A stretch of DNA of 64,000 bases from the NCBI GenBank assembly GCA_016218915.1, contig JACRCQ010000081.1, positions 1 through 64,000 on the forward strand, read 5' to 3'. Positions 26,183 through 36,566 of the stretch are shown one piece after another; position 1 is the stretch's first letter; every line of letters begins with the position of its first letter. The notes below the pieces were generated by a model. It was not told the origin of the DNA, made no database searches, and worked only from the letters and a program-made list of their open reading frames with translations. Origin of the DNA: Deltaproteobacteria bacterium (GTDB taxonomy: Bacteria > Myxococcota_A > Polyangia > Polyangiales > Polyangiaceae). The position numbers and the translations under genes were made by a program.

Positions 26183-29100
26183 TCAATCCGGCTGCACGCC
26201 CAGCCCTGCCAGCGCCTTCTTGACGTCATTGCGGTAGGGGGATTCTGGCGGAGCGGCCTTCATGAACTCCTGGTAGTGCTCGATGGCCTGCTGGCGCTTG
26301 CCTGCAGCCTTCGCGGCATCGCCCATGATCATGTAGGCTTCCCACAGCCACGGAGGTCGCGCTTCCTTTGCGGAGAGCTGCACGGCACGGGAGACTTCCT
26401 CCCCGGCCTCTGCGAGGTTGTGATTGGTCCACAGCAGGCGTCCGAGCTTGTAGTGCCAGATCGCCTTGTTGCCGTCGCCGGCAATGGCCTTTCGCCAGGC
26501 TGCCTGTGCTTGATCCCAGCGACGGTTCTCCTCGTAGCACTCTGCCAGCGTGGCATACGCTTCGTAGCGGGAGGGCTTGAGCTCGAGCGCCTTGAGCAGG
26601 TCGCGCTCTGCATCCCGCACTGCGGACTGGCGTCGCTCCAGAATCCCGCGTTGCCAGTAGGCGTCTGCCAGGCTCTTGTCCAGGTCGAGCGCCTTGACCA
26701 GCGCCTCCTGGGCCACGGCGGGCTGGCCGGCGTCGTTGGCTGCCCATCCGATGTAGAGCCAGTACTCTGCTCTGTTGGGATCAATCTCTGCGGCGCGCTG
26801 CAGGTTGCGCAGGGCTTCGGCCAGGTTGGTGCCTTTGAGCAGAAGGGCGCGTCCGAGGTAGTGGTTTGCCTCGGCGCTGTTCGGCCTGACGGCGAGGACC
26901 TTGCGCAGGATCTCCTCGGCCTGGGATGCGTGGCCATTGGCGATCTCGGCCGATCCCACGCGAAGCTGCAGGTCTGGATCGTTGGGGGCGGTATTGAGCG
27001 CTTCCTGATACATCTCCAGGGCGCGCTGCGCCTGGCCGGAGACTTCGAAGAGCACGCCGCGCTCCAGGGCCAGCCCTGGGTAGTTCTTGTCGACGGCCGA
27101 GACCTTGTCGAACACTGCCTGGGCCTCTTCGTATCTCTTCATCTTGAGAAGAACCACGCCCAGGTTGAACATTGCATACAGATCCTGGGGATCGCGCTGC
27201 AGCACCGTGTCGAACTCGGCTTTGGCCGCATCGAGGCGTCCTGCCTGCAGCTGGACGTCGCCGAGCGCCTTGCGCAGCTCGACCGTGTCTGGAAGCTTCT
27301 GCTTGGCTTCGGCCAGCTTGGCTTCTGCTTCCTGGTTCTTTCCTGCTGCCGCGAGGTAGCGCGCCAGGGCCACGTACAGATCGATGACGTGCTCGCCCGG
27401 CTGAGCACGCGCCACCGCGTCCGCGAGGATCCGCTCGGCTCCTGCCTTGTTGCCGAGCGCCTCTTCCACGCGTGCGAGCCAGTACGCGACCTGCGGGTCT
27501 GCGGGGCGCGCCTCTCGCAGCTTCCTGAGGATCTCCTTGGAGTCCTGCAGACGCTCCAGGGAGATCTTGGTCTTGGCAGCGCCGATCTTGGCCTGCACGT
27601 TCTCGGCGTTGGCCTGGATGGCAGCCTCGAACCGTGCGAGCGCCTCGGCGAACCTGCCTTCGCGGTAGAGCACCTCGCCGAACCCGCACAGCGCTTCTGC
27701 GTCCTTGGGATCGAGCTTGAGCGCCTCTGCGAACGAGGTCTCGGCATTCGACATGCGAGAGCGGCTCAGGTTGATCTGACCGAGCAGGGTGTGAACGGCC
27801 ACCATGTCGTACTTGCTGGCTGCAACCTTGAGCTTGCCTGGCTTGGCCATGTCCTCGAGCAGCGCCATGGCCTTTTCGTCGTCGTTGGTCTTGCGCAGGA
27901 TGCGCGCCATCAGGATGCGCGCTCCCACGTGATCCGGGCTGCGCTCGAGCACGGACTGGGTCTCGCTCTTGGCCTTGTCCGACTCTCCGAGCGCGAAGCG
28001 TGCGCGGGCGCGTCCGAACGACGTCCTCGGCGAAGCTTCGATCCTGGCTGCAGCTTCCCACGCCTGCAGCGCGGCCTTGTAGTCGCCTGCCAGCATCTCG
28101 AGCTCACCCGAGAGCACGGCTGCGTCGATGTTGTTGGCATTGCGGCGTAGCAGCACAGCGATGTCGGACCGCGCCTTGGCGATCTGTCCCTGCGTGACCG
28201 CTTCCGCCGCCCGTGCCAGATCGATGTACTCGGCGTCCTTCGAGATCTTCTGCGCCTGGGCCAGCAGCGCCGCGGCGTGCGCATGCACGGCAGGGTCTGC
28301 ACCGAAGCGCACTTCCCGCAGAAATCCCACGAAGGAAGCATAGGCCGCCAGCTGCGCCTGTCGCGGTGCACGGGCCACCGCGTCGTCGAACGCTTGCAGC
28401 GCCCGCGCAGCTCCGTCCGCCGTGTCCCCTGCCATCTGCTTGCGCGCATCCTCGACGCTGGCTGTGACCAGACGTCCGTGCTCCCGCGTGTGAAGCGCAT
28501 CGCTGATCGCGTTCATGCCGAATGCGCCGTAGGGCGTGGCTGCGAGGCCAACGCCTGCCGCGATGATCACGAGCAGAGCGACGCCGAGGATCTTGACTGC
28601 CTTGGAGCGCTTGGCCGGAAGCTCCACCTGGGGCGCGCCTGTCGAGACTCTGGGCTTGTCGATGAGCTCAGGTTGGGGCTGGACCATGCGAGCACGGTCC
28701 CCGTCATCATCGGTCGACACCTTCTCCTGCGGGATGGCGCCGAACTCCATGTCGTCGTCGCCAGCACCCGCGAGCGCTCGCTCTCCGAATCCAGCCCCGC
28801 CGCCCGCGGTGTCAGCGCCGACCGGCGCGCCGCTCCCGCCCTCGTCTCCGAGGTTCACCTCACCGAACGCGGTGCCGCCGCCTGCCTGTCGCGTGACAGC
28901 AGCTGCTGCTGCTGCCTTGGCCGCAGCTTCCGCAGCGGACAGGGGGCCAGAGCCATCGGGCATGGCACCCGGTGGAACCGAATCCGGAGACACGGAGCCA
29001 AGAGGTCGCGTACTTCGACGCACCTCCTGCCCTTGCGGAGGCGGCTTGGGCCAAACCTCTTCCGCAGCGGCGCTCATGTCGAACTCTTCGGCCTCCTCAC

Positions 29101-30388
29101 CCACGCCCCCAGACCCCATCGGCGAAGGCAGATGGCGATCCATGGCGGTGGGCGAAGGCAGGTGGCTCGACGGATCAGCGGTTGAGGGCAGATGCGCGCC
29201 AGCCGCGGCGGGTGCTGGGAGATTGACACCCATTCCCTGCACGGTGGGAAGGTGCTGGCCCATGTTCGACGGGATGGGCAGATCGCGTGCGCCATCGACG
29301 GCAAGCGGCAGATCCAGCTCGCCGAACGAGTCGCCGAAGTCCCCTTGCTTTGCCACCGGAAGGCCGACTTCGGGTCTTGCGATCGCAGGAAGGTCAGGCT
29401 CTCCGAAGCCGAGCGCTGCGCCGGTGATCTGTCTGGCAGGCTTGCCCTTGGCGGAGGGCAGGTCGATCTTGCCGAACGTGGCTGCAGGCAGATCTGCGTG
29501 TTGAACGGGGGAGGGGAGATCTGCCTTGGAATCGAGCGGCATGGGAAGATCCACCACGCCCACCGACTTGGGCGCTGGCGGTTTGCCGCGCACGGGTGCG
29601 GGCAGCCCCACACCGCCGGTGACAGGAGCAGGCAGACCAACGTCGCCAACAGGCGAAGGGAGGTCGTCGAGCGGAAGCTCGCCGAAACCAAGCTCCGCTG
29701 GCGGAGGGGGAGGGGGCGCTTTTCTTGGAGCTGCCTTGGGAGGCGGCGGTGGCTTGCGAGGTCCTGGGACTGCAGGCAAGCCAGCCTCCTGCGCCACTGC
29801 CGGTAGATCATCGAGCCCGATGGAGTCGCCGGGCGCGCCAATCGCTTCGATGTCTGCGGAGATGTCACCGAAGTCGAGGGGTGCCGGGACATCTGCTTCT
29901 TTGTTGGCGCCAAAGCCAGGCAGCTCGAACTCGTCGCCAAGCCCGGCTGCAGGAGCTGGTGGGGGCTTGGGCGGAGCAGGACGCGGCGGCGGTTTGGGGC
30001 GAGCGACGGCACCGGGCTTTGCAGCTTGTTGCTTGACCGCTGGCAGCCCGGACGCGACTACGGGAAGTCCGGACTCGAAGTCGTCGGGCGGTGGCGGCGG
30101 AGCGGCAGGCTCTGGTGGTGCCGGAGCTGGAGCGAACGGGCTGAGGCCAGGCAGACCTGGGGCACCGACGCCGAGCATGGTCCTCTTGGCAGCCGCGGAA
30201 TGGAGGCTGGGCGTTGCGGCGGGCGCAGGTGCAGGAGCCGGCTTGTCCGCGGCCCCTTCTGCTGTGTCCTTGCGAACCACGAACGTCGCGCCGCACTTGG
30301 GGCAACGCATCTTGAGTCCGCCCGGAGGCACGCGACGATCATCGACCTTGTACGGCGAACCGCAGCCTTCGCATTCGACTTTCAGCAT
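26183..30388 (-). CDS. Zinc-ribbon / transmembrane / TPR envelope protein
   Basis: This 1401-residue protein starts with a zinc ribbon (Cys6, Cys9, Cys29, Cys32; ECEGCG and RCPKCG). A long Pro/Ala-rich, apparently disordered region (about 45-590) follows, rich in short DLPxP and GLPAP repeats. A single membrane helix (about 597-617) leads to roughly 750 residues of TPR repeats (about 640-1390). The predicted topology is ribbon in the cytoplasm and TPRs in the periplasm. Myxococcal GltJ, a gliding-motility protein, also joins an N-terminal zinc ribbon to a membrane helix, so a transenvelope scaffold role is possible but unproven. I start at MLKVECEG (30388); the frame is open 11 codons upstream. 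Confidence 0.75.
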   Translation of the reverse strand: MLKVECEGCGSPYKVDDRRVPPGGLKMRCPKCGATFVVRKDTAEGAADKPAPAPAPAATPSLHSAAAKRTMLGVGAPGLPGLSPFAPAPAPPEPAAPPPPPDDFESGLPVVASGLPAVKQQAAKPGAVARPKPPPRPAPPKPPPAPAAGLGDEFELPGFGANKEADVPAPLDFGDISADIEAIGAPGDSIGLDDLPAVAQEAGLPAVPGPRKPPPPPKAAPRKAPPPPPPAELGFGELPLDDLPSPVGDVGLPAPVTGGVGLPAPVRGKPPAPKSVGVVDLPMPLDSKADLPSPVQHADLPAATFGKIDLPSAKGKPARQITGAALGFGEPDLPAIARPEVGLPVAKQGDFGDSFGELDLPLAVDGARDLPIPSNMGQHLPTVQGMGVNLPAPAAAGAHLPSTADPSSHLPSPTAMDRHLPSPMGSGGVGEEAEEFDMSAAAEEVWPKPPPQGQEVRRSTRPLGSVSPDSVPPGAMPDGSGPLSAAEAAAKAAAAAAVTRQAGGGTAFGEVNLGDEGGSGAPVGADTAGGGAGFGERALAGAGDDDMEFGAIPQEKVSTDDDGDRARMVQPQPELIDKPRVSTGAPQVELPAKRSKAVKILGVALLVIIAAGVGLAATPYGAFGMNAISDALHTREHGRLVTASVEDARKQMAGDTADGAARALQAFDDAVARAPRQAQLAAYASFVGFLREVRFGADPAVHAHAAALLAQAQKISKDAEYIDLARAAEAVTQGQIAKARSDIAVLLRRNANNIDAAVLSGELEMLAGDYKAALQAWEAAARIEASPRTSFGRARARFALGESDKAKSETQSVLERSPDHVGARILMARILRKTNDDEKAMALLEDMAKPGKLKVAASKYDMVAVHTLLGQINLSRSRMSNAETSFAEALKLDPKDAEALCGFGEVLYREGRFAEALARFEAAIQANAENVQAKIGAAKTKISLERLQDSKEILRKLREARPADPQVAYWLARVEEALGNKAGAERILADAVARAQPGEHVIDLYVALARYLAAAGKNQEAEAKLAEAKQKLPDTVELRKALGDVQLQAGRLDAAKAEFDTVLQRDPQDLYAMFNLGVVLLKMKRYEEAQAVFDKVSAVDKNYPGLALERGVLFEVSGQAQRALEMYQEALNTAPNDPDLQLRVGSAEIANGHASQAEEILRKVLAVRPNSAEANHYLGRALLLKGTNLAEALRNLQRAAEIDPNRAEYWLYIGWAANDAGQPAVAQEALVKALDLDKSLADAYWQRGILERRQSAVRDAERDLLKALELKPSRYEAYATLAECYEENRRWDQAQAAWRKAIAGDGNKAIWHYKLGRLLWTNHNLAEAGEEVSRAVQLSAKEARPPWLWEAYMIMGDAAKAAGKRQQAIEHYQEFMKAAPPESPYRNDVKKALAGLGVQPD

Positions 30389-30563
30389 GTTCGAAGCAAA
30401 CCGTCCTTTTGAGACCCGCATTCTGGCACAAGTGGGGCCCTGCTAGCCACCTGACCGACACCAGGCTGGAGCCGGGCCTGATCGGAGCGCTGGCGCTGCG
30501 CCGGCTCGGGGCAGGCGCTGGCACTTGCTCCAAAGGGCTCGATCTGCGATACGCGCTGCGTTC

Positions 30564-31145
30564 ATGCAGAAGAACACGTCCGTTGTGCTTGGCGCGCTGG
30601 TGGTGGCAGTGACTCTGCTGGTCATCGTGTGGGCAGCGCCAAGGCGGCCGGCTCCGGCGATGCCGCCGCTTGCGCCGAGCGTTTCGGCGCCGGTGGTGGC
30701 CTCGGTGGCGCCGGACGCGGCACTTGCGATCGAATCGCTGCTGGCGGGAGCGCCTGCGGTCCGGTCGCCCATGAGCGCGGACGGGCCGGGGACGCGGCTT
30801 CTGGACGGCACGGTGCCGCCGCCGCTTGGGGACGACGCGCCCAAGGCGCTGCGGTTCGGGGTGGTTCTGGTGCAATACCGCGGTGCCCAGAGGGCTCCGT
30901 CCACGGCGCGTCCCAAGCACGAGGCGCTGGACCTGGCAAAAGGGCTGGCCCTGCTTGCGCAGACCGACTTCAAGGCTTCGGTTGACAAGGGAGATCCTGG
31001 CTCGACGATGGATCTTGGTCGGATCGGGGTGGGGATTCTGGAGCCAGCGCCGAACTATGTGCTTTTTTCGCTTCCGACGGGAGGAGTTGGTGGACCGGTC
31101 GACACGCCGACCGGCTATTGGATCATCAAGAACTTAGGCAAGTAG
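30564..31145 (+). CDS. Membrane-anchored parvulin-like (PpiC) protein, divergent
   Basis: This 193-residue protein has an N-terminal membrane helix (about 8-25), a Pro/Ala-rich linker and a C-terminal domain (about 90-193). That domain follows the parvulin pattern: VVLVQYRGAQ, an Ala-rich helix with F, a GRIG turn and VDTPTGYWIIKN at the end. Parvulins are periplasmic peptidyl-prolyl isomerases that help fold envelope proteins. Catalytic residues are not all clear, so it may be degenerate. ATG 30564 puts the membrane helix at the N terminus; the in-frame ATG at 30525 adds 13 residues. It is divergent from the zinc-ribbon/TPR gene over 175 bp. Confidence 0.6.
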   Translation: MQKNTSVVLGALVVAVTLLVIVWAAPRRPAPAMPPLAPSVSAPVVASVAPDAALAIESLLAGAPAVRSPMSADGPGTRLLDGTVPPPLGDDAPKALRFGVVLVQYRGAQRAPSTARPKHEALDLAKGLALLAQTDFKASVDKGDPGSTMDLGRIGVGILEPAPNYVLFSLPTGGVGGPVDTPTGYWIIKNLGK

Positions 31146-31259
31146 GTGGCCAGGGTGCGCCAGGGACGACACAACGGCTGCGAGCGGGGGCATGGTTGAC
31201 CGCCCGTCGCAGTCTTGGCTGGTTCAGCTGGACACGAATCGAAAAGGAAAGATTGCAGA

Positions 31260-31556
31260 ATGGCAACCATCGACATGCGACGCAAACACACGATGAACCG
31301 CGAGCAGACCCGGGAGAAGGCCGAGGAGCTTGCGCGCGGAATGCAGGAGAAGCTCGGCATCCGCTGGCAATGGGAGGGCGATGCGATCCGGTTCGACACA
31401 CCGGGCGGCGTGGCCAAGGGCACGACAGGGCAGGTGACGGTCACGGCTTCCGAGGTTCGCGTGGAGATCGACCTTCCGTTCTTGCTTCGCGCGCTCAAGG
31501 GCATGGTTGAGGGAAAGGTCAAGGAAAAGCTCGACGCAATCGTGGGCCCGGGCTGA
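31260..31556 (+). CDS. Polyhydroxyalkanoic-acid-system family protein (PHA_gran_rgn-like)
   Basis: This 98-residue soluble protein opens MATIDMRRKHTMNREQ. It alternates a helix rich in Lys/Glu/Ala with beta strands (WEGDAIRFDTP, GQVTVTASEVRVEIDLP) and ends LLRALKGMVEGKVKEKLD. This matches the small PHA_gran_rgn family by eye. Members are named for association with PHA granule genes, but many occur far from PHA synthesis, as here, and their role is unclear. AAGGAAAG (31242-31249) precedes ATG 31260. Confidence 0.75.
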   Translation: MATIDMRRKHTMNREQTREKAEELARGMQEKLGIRWQWEGDAIRFDTPGGVAKGTTGQVTVTASEVRVEIDLPFLLRALKGMVEGKVKEKLDAIVGPG

Positions 31557-31564
31557 CCCGGCCC
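31544..31564 (+). terminator. GC-rich hairpin at the end of the PHA-family gene
   Basis: GGGC(C)CGGG then CTGA then CCCGGCCC pairs over eight base pairs with one bulge, spanning the stop codon. There is no T-run, so rho-independent activity is doubtful. The next 230 bp to 31793 hold no gene. They include ACGTA-TTTT-TACGT near 31760, which may belong to the promoter of the giant TPR operon. Confidence 0.35.
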
Positions 31565-31793
31565 TGCTGCCTTCCGCCTGCCGACTGGACCGTCGTTTTC
31601 CTCATCCCGCTCTAGGCACGGAAGGCGGTCCTCGCCTAGACTCACGCCGGCTGTCCTGGACCGCCAACCGCCGATAGATTCACGGAGATCGCTCAGCTTT
31701 CTGCGTGGACGCGGCGGGTCACCGTCGTTTGATTCATGCTGGTAAATCAGGCTCGCTGGACGTATTTTTACGTGCCGAGGAACCGCCGCACGC

Positions 31794-34700
31794 ATGACAA
31801 ATCCTTCTGATCCCAAGCAGGTTACGGCTTCTCCGAGCATCCCTCCTCCCGCGATCGCGCAGGAAGCCGCACAACGGGTCCAATGGCTTGCTGACGAGCA
31901 TGCCGCCGCAGAATCCAAAGAGCAGCAGGCCCTGCTGTCGTACGAGTCCGGGTTGTTGCGAGAGGTTGCGCGCGACGAAGCTGGGGCGGCCAGGGATTTT
32001 CTTGCGGCCTACAACGCGGATGGCAACTTCCGCGAGCCGGTCGAGACGCTGGCGGCGCTGCTGCAGCGACGCAAGTCCTACAAGAATCTGGGACGTCTGC
32101 TGGACGCGCTGGTGCGATCGGCCTCGTCGCCCGAGCAGTCCGCTCGTGCCCACGTCCAACGCGGCCAATACCTGCTCGAGCACCAGAGCGATCCGGACGG
32201 TGCCCGGGGCGCCTGGGAGCAGGCTGTCGTCGACGACGAGAACTACGCTGCTGCGTGGCTGGAGCTGGAGCTGCTGGCCGGAAGGACCCATGACGCGGAC
32301 CTGCGTCTACGGGCCCTGGAGCAGCGGACCCGTCTCGCGGATCCGATCGAGTGGAAAGCGCTTCTGCAGATCGATCTGGCCAAGGCCCTGCAAGCCACGG
32401 ACCTCGATGGTGCCATCTCCTCGCTGCAGGAAGCTGCGGACCTGGAGTCTCCGGCGCGCTTCCGGGCATGGCAGGCGATCGAGTCGTTGGCCCGCAAGGA
32501 CAGCCGCGACGAGGTCCTGGCCAACGCGCTGGAAGCAGAAGCGAAGCTGTTGGTCGAAGCGCTGACGGATGAAGCGTCCGGCGACGCCGCGGGCGTGCCG
32601 CACTACATGCGCACACCTGAACGCGTGGCAGACCTGTACCTGCGCGCTTCGGAGGCGCGACGTCGCGCTGGGGAGAACGAAGCGTCTCTCGCGCTCCTCG
32701 ACAAGGCGATTGAGCAGCTGCCCGAAGACCGGGTGCTCGGCTACCTGCGTCTGAAGGCTGCGGAGACCGCGGGCGACATCGACACCGCAGCGGCGATCTC
32801 GCGCAAGCTGCTCGATACCGGGGTGCAGGGCAAGGCGGGTGCTCCGCTGTGGATGCGCGTGTTCGAGGCTGCGGCTGCACGAGGAGAGCGCGATCAGGCC
32901 TTGGAGGCGCTGACGCGCGCGCTGGCGCTGGACCCGGGGTGCATCCCGGCCCGTGCGCTGCAAATCGACCTGCTGGTCGACTCGGATCCTGCCCAGTTCG
33001 CTGCATCCCTCGAGGCCATGGCTGCCGAGGGATTGTCCGATGCGGCCAAGGGGCGTGCGTATCTGCTGTCCGCTTGGGCCTACGCCCTGAAGGCGCATGA
33101 CGTATCCGGCGCCAAGGCCGCGCTTTCGCAGGCTGCGATGTTCGGAATCGCGCCTGGCGTCATCTCGCGCGTGGCGCGCACCATGGCTTCGGTGGTGGAG
33201 GACGACGGCTGGTTCGAGGAAGCTACGCGCCGGCTGATCGCGGCCGGTGCAGCGCCCAACGAGCACGTCGCGCTCTGGTGGGAGCTCGGGCGCATGCGCA
33301 TGCTGCGCGGCGACCGGGAAGGGGCCGGCAAGGCGTTCGATTCGATGGCGTCGCTGGAAGGCGGCGCCTGGCTGGGACGCGTGCTCGCGGCCTATGCGCT
33401 CGGGCTTGCCAAGGGCGAGCCAGGGCAGGCGCCGACGCGCGCGCCGGAGCTGATCGAGCAGCTGGCTGCGGTCGAGCCTGATCCGAACATGGCCCGGGCG
33501 TTGAACGTGGTGGCCGCGGTCCACACGGCGCGAGCCGGCGATCGCGCCAGCGCGCTGGCGCGTCTTCGCACCCTGCACGACGCCGATCGCAGCGACCTGT
33601 TCGTGGGAGTGCTGCTCGCGGATCTCGAGCGGGCCTCGGATCATCCGGAGCAGGCGGCGAACGTGTTGGCCGCGAGCGCAGCAGCGACCGAGGACGGCGA
33701 GATGTCGACCGCTCTTCGTCTCGAAGCAGCGTTCCTGCTGTGGCGTGCGGGACAGCGTTCCCGCGCGGTCGAGGAGCTCAACACGGCGCGCGCCGAGAAT
33801 CCCGAATCGGCAGCGTCGGCGCTTCTGTGGGCGACCGCAGCGCTCGACCCGGAGACGCTCCAAGGACGGCGGCGGGTGATCGAGCTGTCCGACGAGATCG
33901 GCACCGACAGGATCGGCTCGGCGCTCGAGCGGGTGGCGGTCGAGTCGGCCGAAGGTGGCGATCTGGATCAAGCGCGAGCAGCGCTCGATTCGCTGGATCA
34001 GGACGCGCTCGGCGAGCTGGGCGTGGCCGGATGGCTTGCGCGCGTGGTCTACGCAGGCGCGGTGGAAGACCGGGATGCCCGCAACCGCGCGCTCGACAAC
34101 ATGCAGGGGCTGGGAACCAAGGCTGCGGCGGTGGTGGCAGCCGAGCGCTACCGCATCGCCCGCGTCGAGGAGCAGGACGTAGCTGCGGCGCGCGAGCACG
34201 CGGCCAGGTGGGCGCTGGCAGACGGCGGACCTGGGCCAGCGCTGGAGTGGCTGGCCTCGAGCCGCGCGAGCGACGATCCGGACGAGGAGGCCAAGGCGCG
34301 CAGGCTTCTGGCCCGCAGCCTTCCTGCGGCCGCGTCCGGCGCGATGGATGCGAGCGCGACGCTTCTCGATCTGCTGCGTGCCCCATCGAACCAGCACCCC
34401 AACCTGCTCGAAGGCGCCACTGCGCCCACCGCGCTCATGAACCTGGAGCTCGCTCCAGCCGGGTGTGACCCGCGTCGTCGGGCCATCGCTCTTCAAGGCG
34501 TGGGGCAAGCGCTGGGCGACGGCGCGGCGCTGGATGCCACGTCGCTGGCTGGCTGGTCGCTGCTGGCGACGAGCGATCCCAAGGGCGCGCTGGCCGCATT
34601 CCAGCACGTCACGAGCAAGCGCCCCAACGATCTGGCGGCGTGGGAAGGCGTGCGCGCGAGCGCAGAAGCTCTCGACGACGTCAAGGGAATGGCCGCGGCG

Positions 34701-36566
34701 TGCGAGCGCCTCGGCGAGCTGTGCGCTTCGGATGAGCGCGGCGCGAAGTACCTCGAGACCGCAGGCCTCGTGTGGATCGACATGGGCGGCGATCCGGATC
34801 GCGGCGAGCGGTGCCTGCAAGCGGCGTTCACCCGCGATGCGCGCCGGGACGTGGCCTTCGACCGTCTCTTCCGCAGGGTGCGTGCCCGCAAGGACAACGA
34901 CCTGCTGCTCACCTTGATCTCGCGTCGTCTGGACGTTGCGGAGCAGACCGCCGAGATCGCCAAGCTGTTCTGGGAGCAGGCTCGCGTGCTGCGCGGCAAG
35001 AACGACTTCGACGGTGCCATGTCGGCGCTCGAGAACGTCACCATGCTCGAGCCGGATCACGTCGGTGCCCTGGCCCTGTCCGGCGAGATCTACATCCGAA
35101 GCGGCGACTTCCGGGCCGCTGTCGACAACCTCGCCCGCCTCGCCGTCCACCCGGAAGCCCCAGCCCAGCAGCGTCTGGTTTCGGGCATGGCTGCGGTCGA
35201 CCTGTGCGACAACAAGCTGAGCGACGCTCCCCGAGCCCTCGAGATCCTTCTGGCCCTGCACAAGTCGGGTCTGTCCAATGCCCAGCTGCGCGAGCGTCTC
35301 GCCAAGGCGGCAGCCCAGAACAAGGCCTGGCCCGAAGCGACCGCCGTGCTCGAAACGCTGATGGAAGAGCGCAAGGACTCGGAGGGACGCATCGAAGCCG
35401 CGCGCCTGGCCATGGCGATCTACCGCGACAAGATCGGGGACCCCTCTGCGGCCGAGCGCGCCATCACGCGGCTGCTCGACGAATCCCCGGCCGACGCAGA
35501 GGCCCTGGATCTGCTGCTCAAGCACGAGGACGTCGGCAACGCGCAGTGGCGCCAGAGCGTCTTCGAGCGTGCGCGACGCAAGCTCGTCAAGGCGTTCACC
35601 GGCGGCGAGCTCGATCCGGATTGCGTCGAGCTGCTGGCGCGCATGGCAAAGCCTTTGAAGGACAATCCCCTGCGGCAGGCCACGCTCGGAGCGCTGGTCG
35701 CGCTCGGGCGCAGCAACGAGGAGATCTCCCGAGAGGTGCTGTCGCTGGATGCCCGTGTGGCGCGCACGCCGCAGGTGGCCATTGACGACGCGGCGGTGGC
35801 GGCGATTTGCGACCATCGCGATGCAGGGCCGATTCCGCAGCTGATCGGCATGTCCGCGGAGGTGATCACAGAGGCGCTCGGTCCGACGCTGGCCGGGCTG
35901 GGCGTGACCAAGAAGGAGCGCATCGAAGCGCGCGACGGCCACCCCTTGCGCAACGAGATCGCGCATTGGGCCGGAGCGCTCGGGATCAGCGAGTTCGAGC
36001 TGTACGCGGGAGGTCGCGACCCGAACGCGGTGTTCGGAGTACCTGGCGACCCGCCGATGCTCGTGGTCGGAAGCGCCATCAGCGCTCCGCTCACGGCCCA
36101 GGCGCGCCAGGCGATCGCACGCGAGCTGTTTGCGCTGCGTCGAGGAATCTCCATCATCCGCACGCGCGACGATGCCACGGTAGCGTGCGTGGTGGTCGCG
36201 ATCTGCAAGGAGGCAGAGGTGCAGATCGACAGCCCGCCCTTTGCGATGCTCGCAGAGACACAGCGGCTGATCTCCAAGGCCATGACGCGCAAGCTCCGCA
36301 AGTCGATCGGGGAGGTGTGCCACGCAGTGGCTTCCTCCGGGGTACCCCCTCGCGATTGGGTGTCCTACGCGCTGGCGAGCCTGGATCGCATGGCATCCAT
36401 CGCAGCCGGCGACGTTTCGCTCGTGCTGGCAGACGTGCTGTCCACGCCCCGCGATCGCCTGGGGAGCGTGATGGGAGAGAGCGTACGCGGCCGCGCACTG
36501 GTCTCGTTCGTACTCAGCGACCGCTACCTTGAACTCCGGCGTCAGCTGGGCATGGGGGTCCAGTGA
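31794..36566 (+). CDS. Giant TPR protein 1 with pseudo-M48-like C-terminus
   Basis: This 1590-residue, very Ala/Glu-rich helical protein consists mostly of TPR-like helix pairs (about 50-1330). There is no signal peptide or membrane helix, so it is probably cytoplasmic. The last 250 residues form a different domain: PPMLVVGSAISAPLTAQARQ then ARELFALRRG then, at the end, RALVSFVLSDRYLELRRQLG. I read it as related to the M48 peptidase fold, with RELFAL where the HELxH zinc site would be, so inactive. It overlaps the next gene by 4 bp. The two proteins share this C-terminal domain and are paralogues. GAGGA about 12 nt upstream supports ATG 31794. Confidence 0.75.
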   Translation: MTNPSDPKQVTASPSIPPPAIAQEAAQRVQWLADEHAAAESKEQQALLSYESGLLREVARDEAGAARDFLAAYNADGNFREPVETLAALLQRRKSYKNLGRLLDALVRSASSPEQSARAHVQRGQYLLEHQSDPDGARGAWEQAVVDDENYAAAWLELELLAGRTHDADLRLRALEQRTRLADPIEWKALLQIDLAKALQATDLDGAISSLQEAADLESPARFRAWQAIESLARKDSRDEVLANALEAEAKLLVEALTDEASGDAAGVPHYMRTPERVADLYLRASEARRRAGENEASLALLDKAIEQLPEDRVLGYLRLKAAETAGDIDTAAAISRKLLDTGVQGKAGAPLWMRVFEAAAARGERDQALEALTRALALDPGCIPARALQIDLLVDSDPAQFAASLEAMAAEGLSDAAKGRAYLLSAWAYALKAHDVSGAKAALSQAAMFGIAPGVISRVARTMASVVEDDGWFEEATRRLIAAGAAPNEHVALWWELGRMRMLRGDREGAGKAFDSMASLEGGAWLGRVLAAYALGLAKGEPGQAPTRAPELIEQLAAVEPDPNMARALNVVAAVHTARAGDRASALARLRTLHDADRSDLFVGVLLADLERASDHPEQAANVLAASAAATEDGEMSTALRLEAAFLLWRAGQRSRAVEELNTARAENPESAASALLWATAALDPETLQGRRRVIELSDEIGTDRIGSALERVAVESAEGGDLDQARAALDSLDQDALGELGVAGWLARVVYAGAVEDRDARNRALDNMQGLGTKAAAVVAAERYRIARVEEQDVAAAREHAARWALADGGPGPALEWLASSRASDDPDEEAKARRLLARSLPAAASGAMDASATLLDLLRAPSNQHPNLLEGATAPTALMNLELAPAGCDPRRRAIALQGVGQALGDGAALDATSLAGWSLLATSDPKGALAAFQHVTSKRPNDLAAWEGVRASAEALDDVKGMAAACERLGELCASDERGAKYLETAGLVWIDMGGDPDRGERCLQAAFTRDARRDVAFDRLFRRVRARKDNDLLLTLISRRLDVAEQTAEIAKLFWEQARVLRGKNDFDGAMSALENVTMLEPDHVGALALSGEIYIRSGDFRAAVDNLARLAVHPEAPAQQRLVSGMAAVDLCDNKLSDAPRALEILLALHKSGLSNAQLRERLAKAAAQNKAWPEATAVLETLMEERKDSEGRIEAARLAMAIYRDKIGDPSAAERAITRLLDESPADAEALDLLLKHEDVGNAQWRQSVFERARRKLVKAFTGGELDPDCVELLARMAKPLKDNPLRQATLGALVALGRSNEEISREVLSLDARVARTPQVAIDDAAVAAICDHRDAGPIPQLIGMSAEVITEALGPTLAGLGVTKKERIEARDGHPLRNEIAHWAGALGISEFELYAGGRDPNAVFGVPGDPPMLVVGSAISAPLTAQARQAIARELFALRRGISIIRTRDDATVACVVVAICKEAEVQIDSPPFAMLAETQRLISKAMTRKLRKSIGEVCHAVASSGVPPRDWVSYALASLDRMASIAAGDVSLVLADVLSTPRDRLGSVMGESVRGRALVSFVLSDRYLELRRQLGMGVQ

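Noticed and set aside
32307..36323. 1338-codon open frame antisense to the giant TPR gene
   Set aside because: It lies wholly within the TPR gene on the opposite strand, with compositional bias (His, Arg, Gly) expected from the codon positions of the sense gene.
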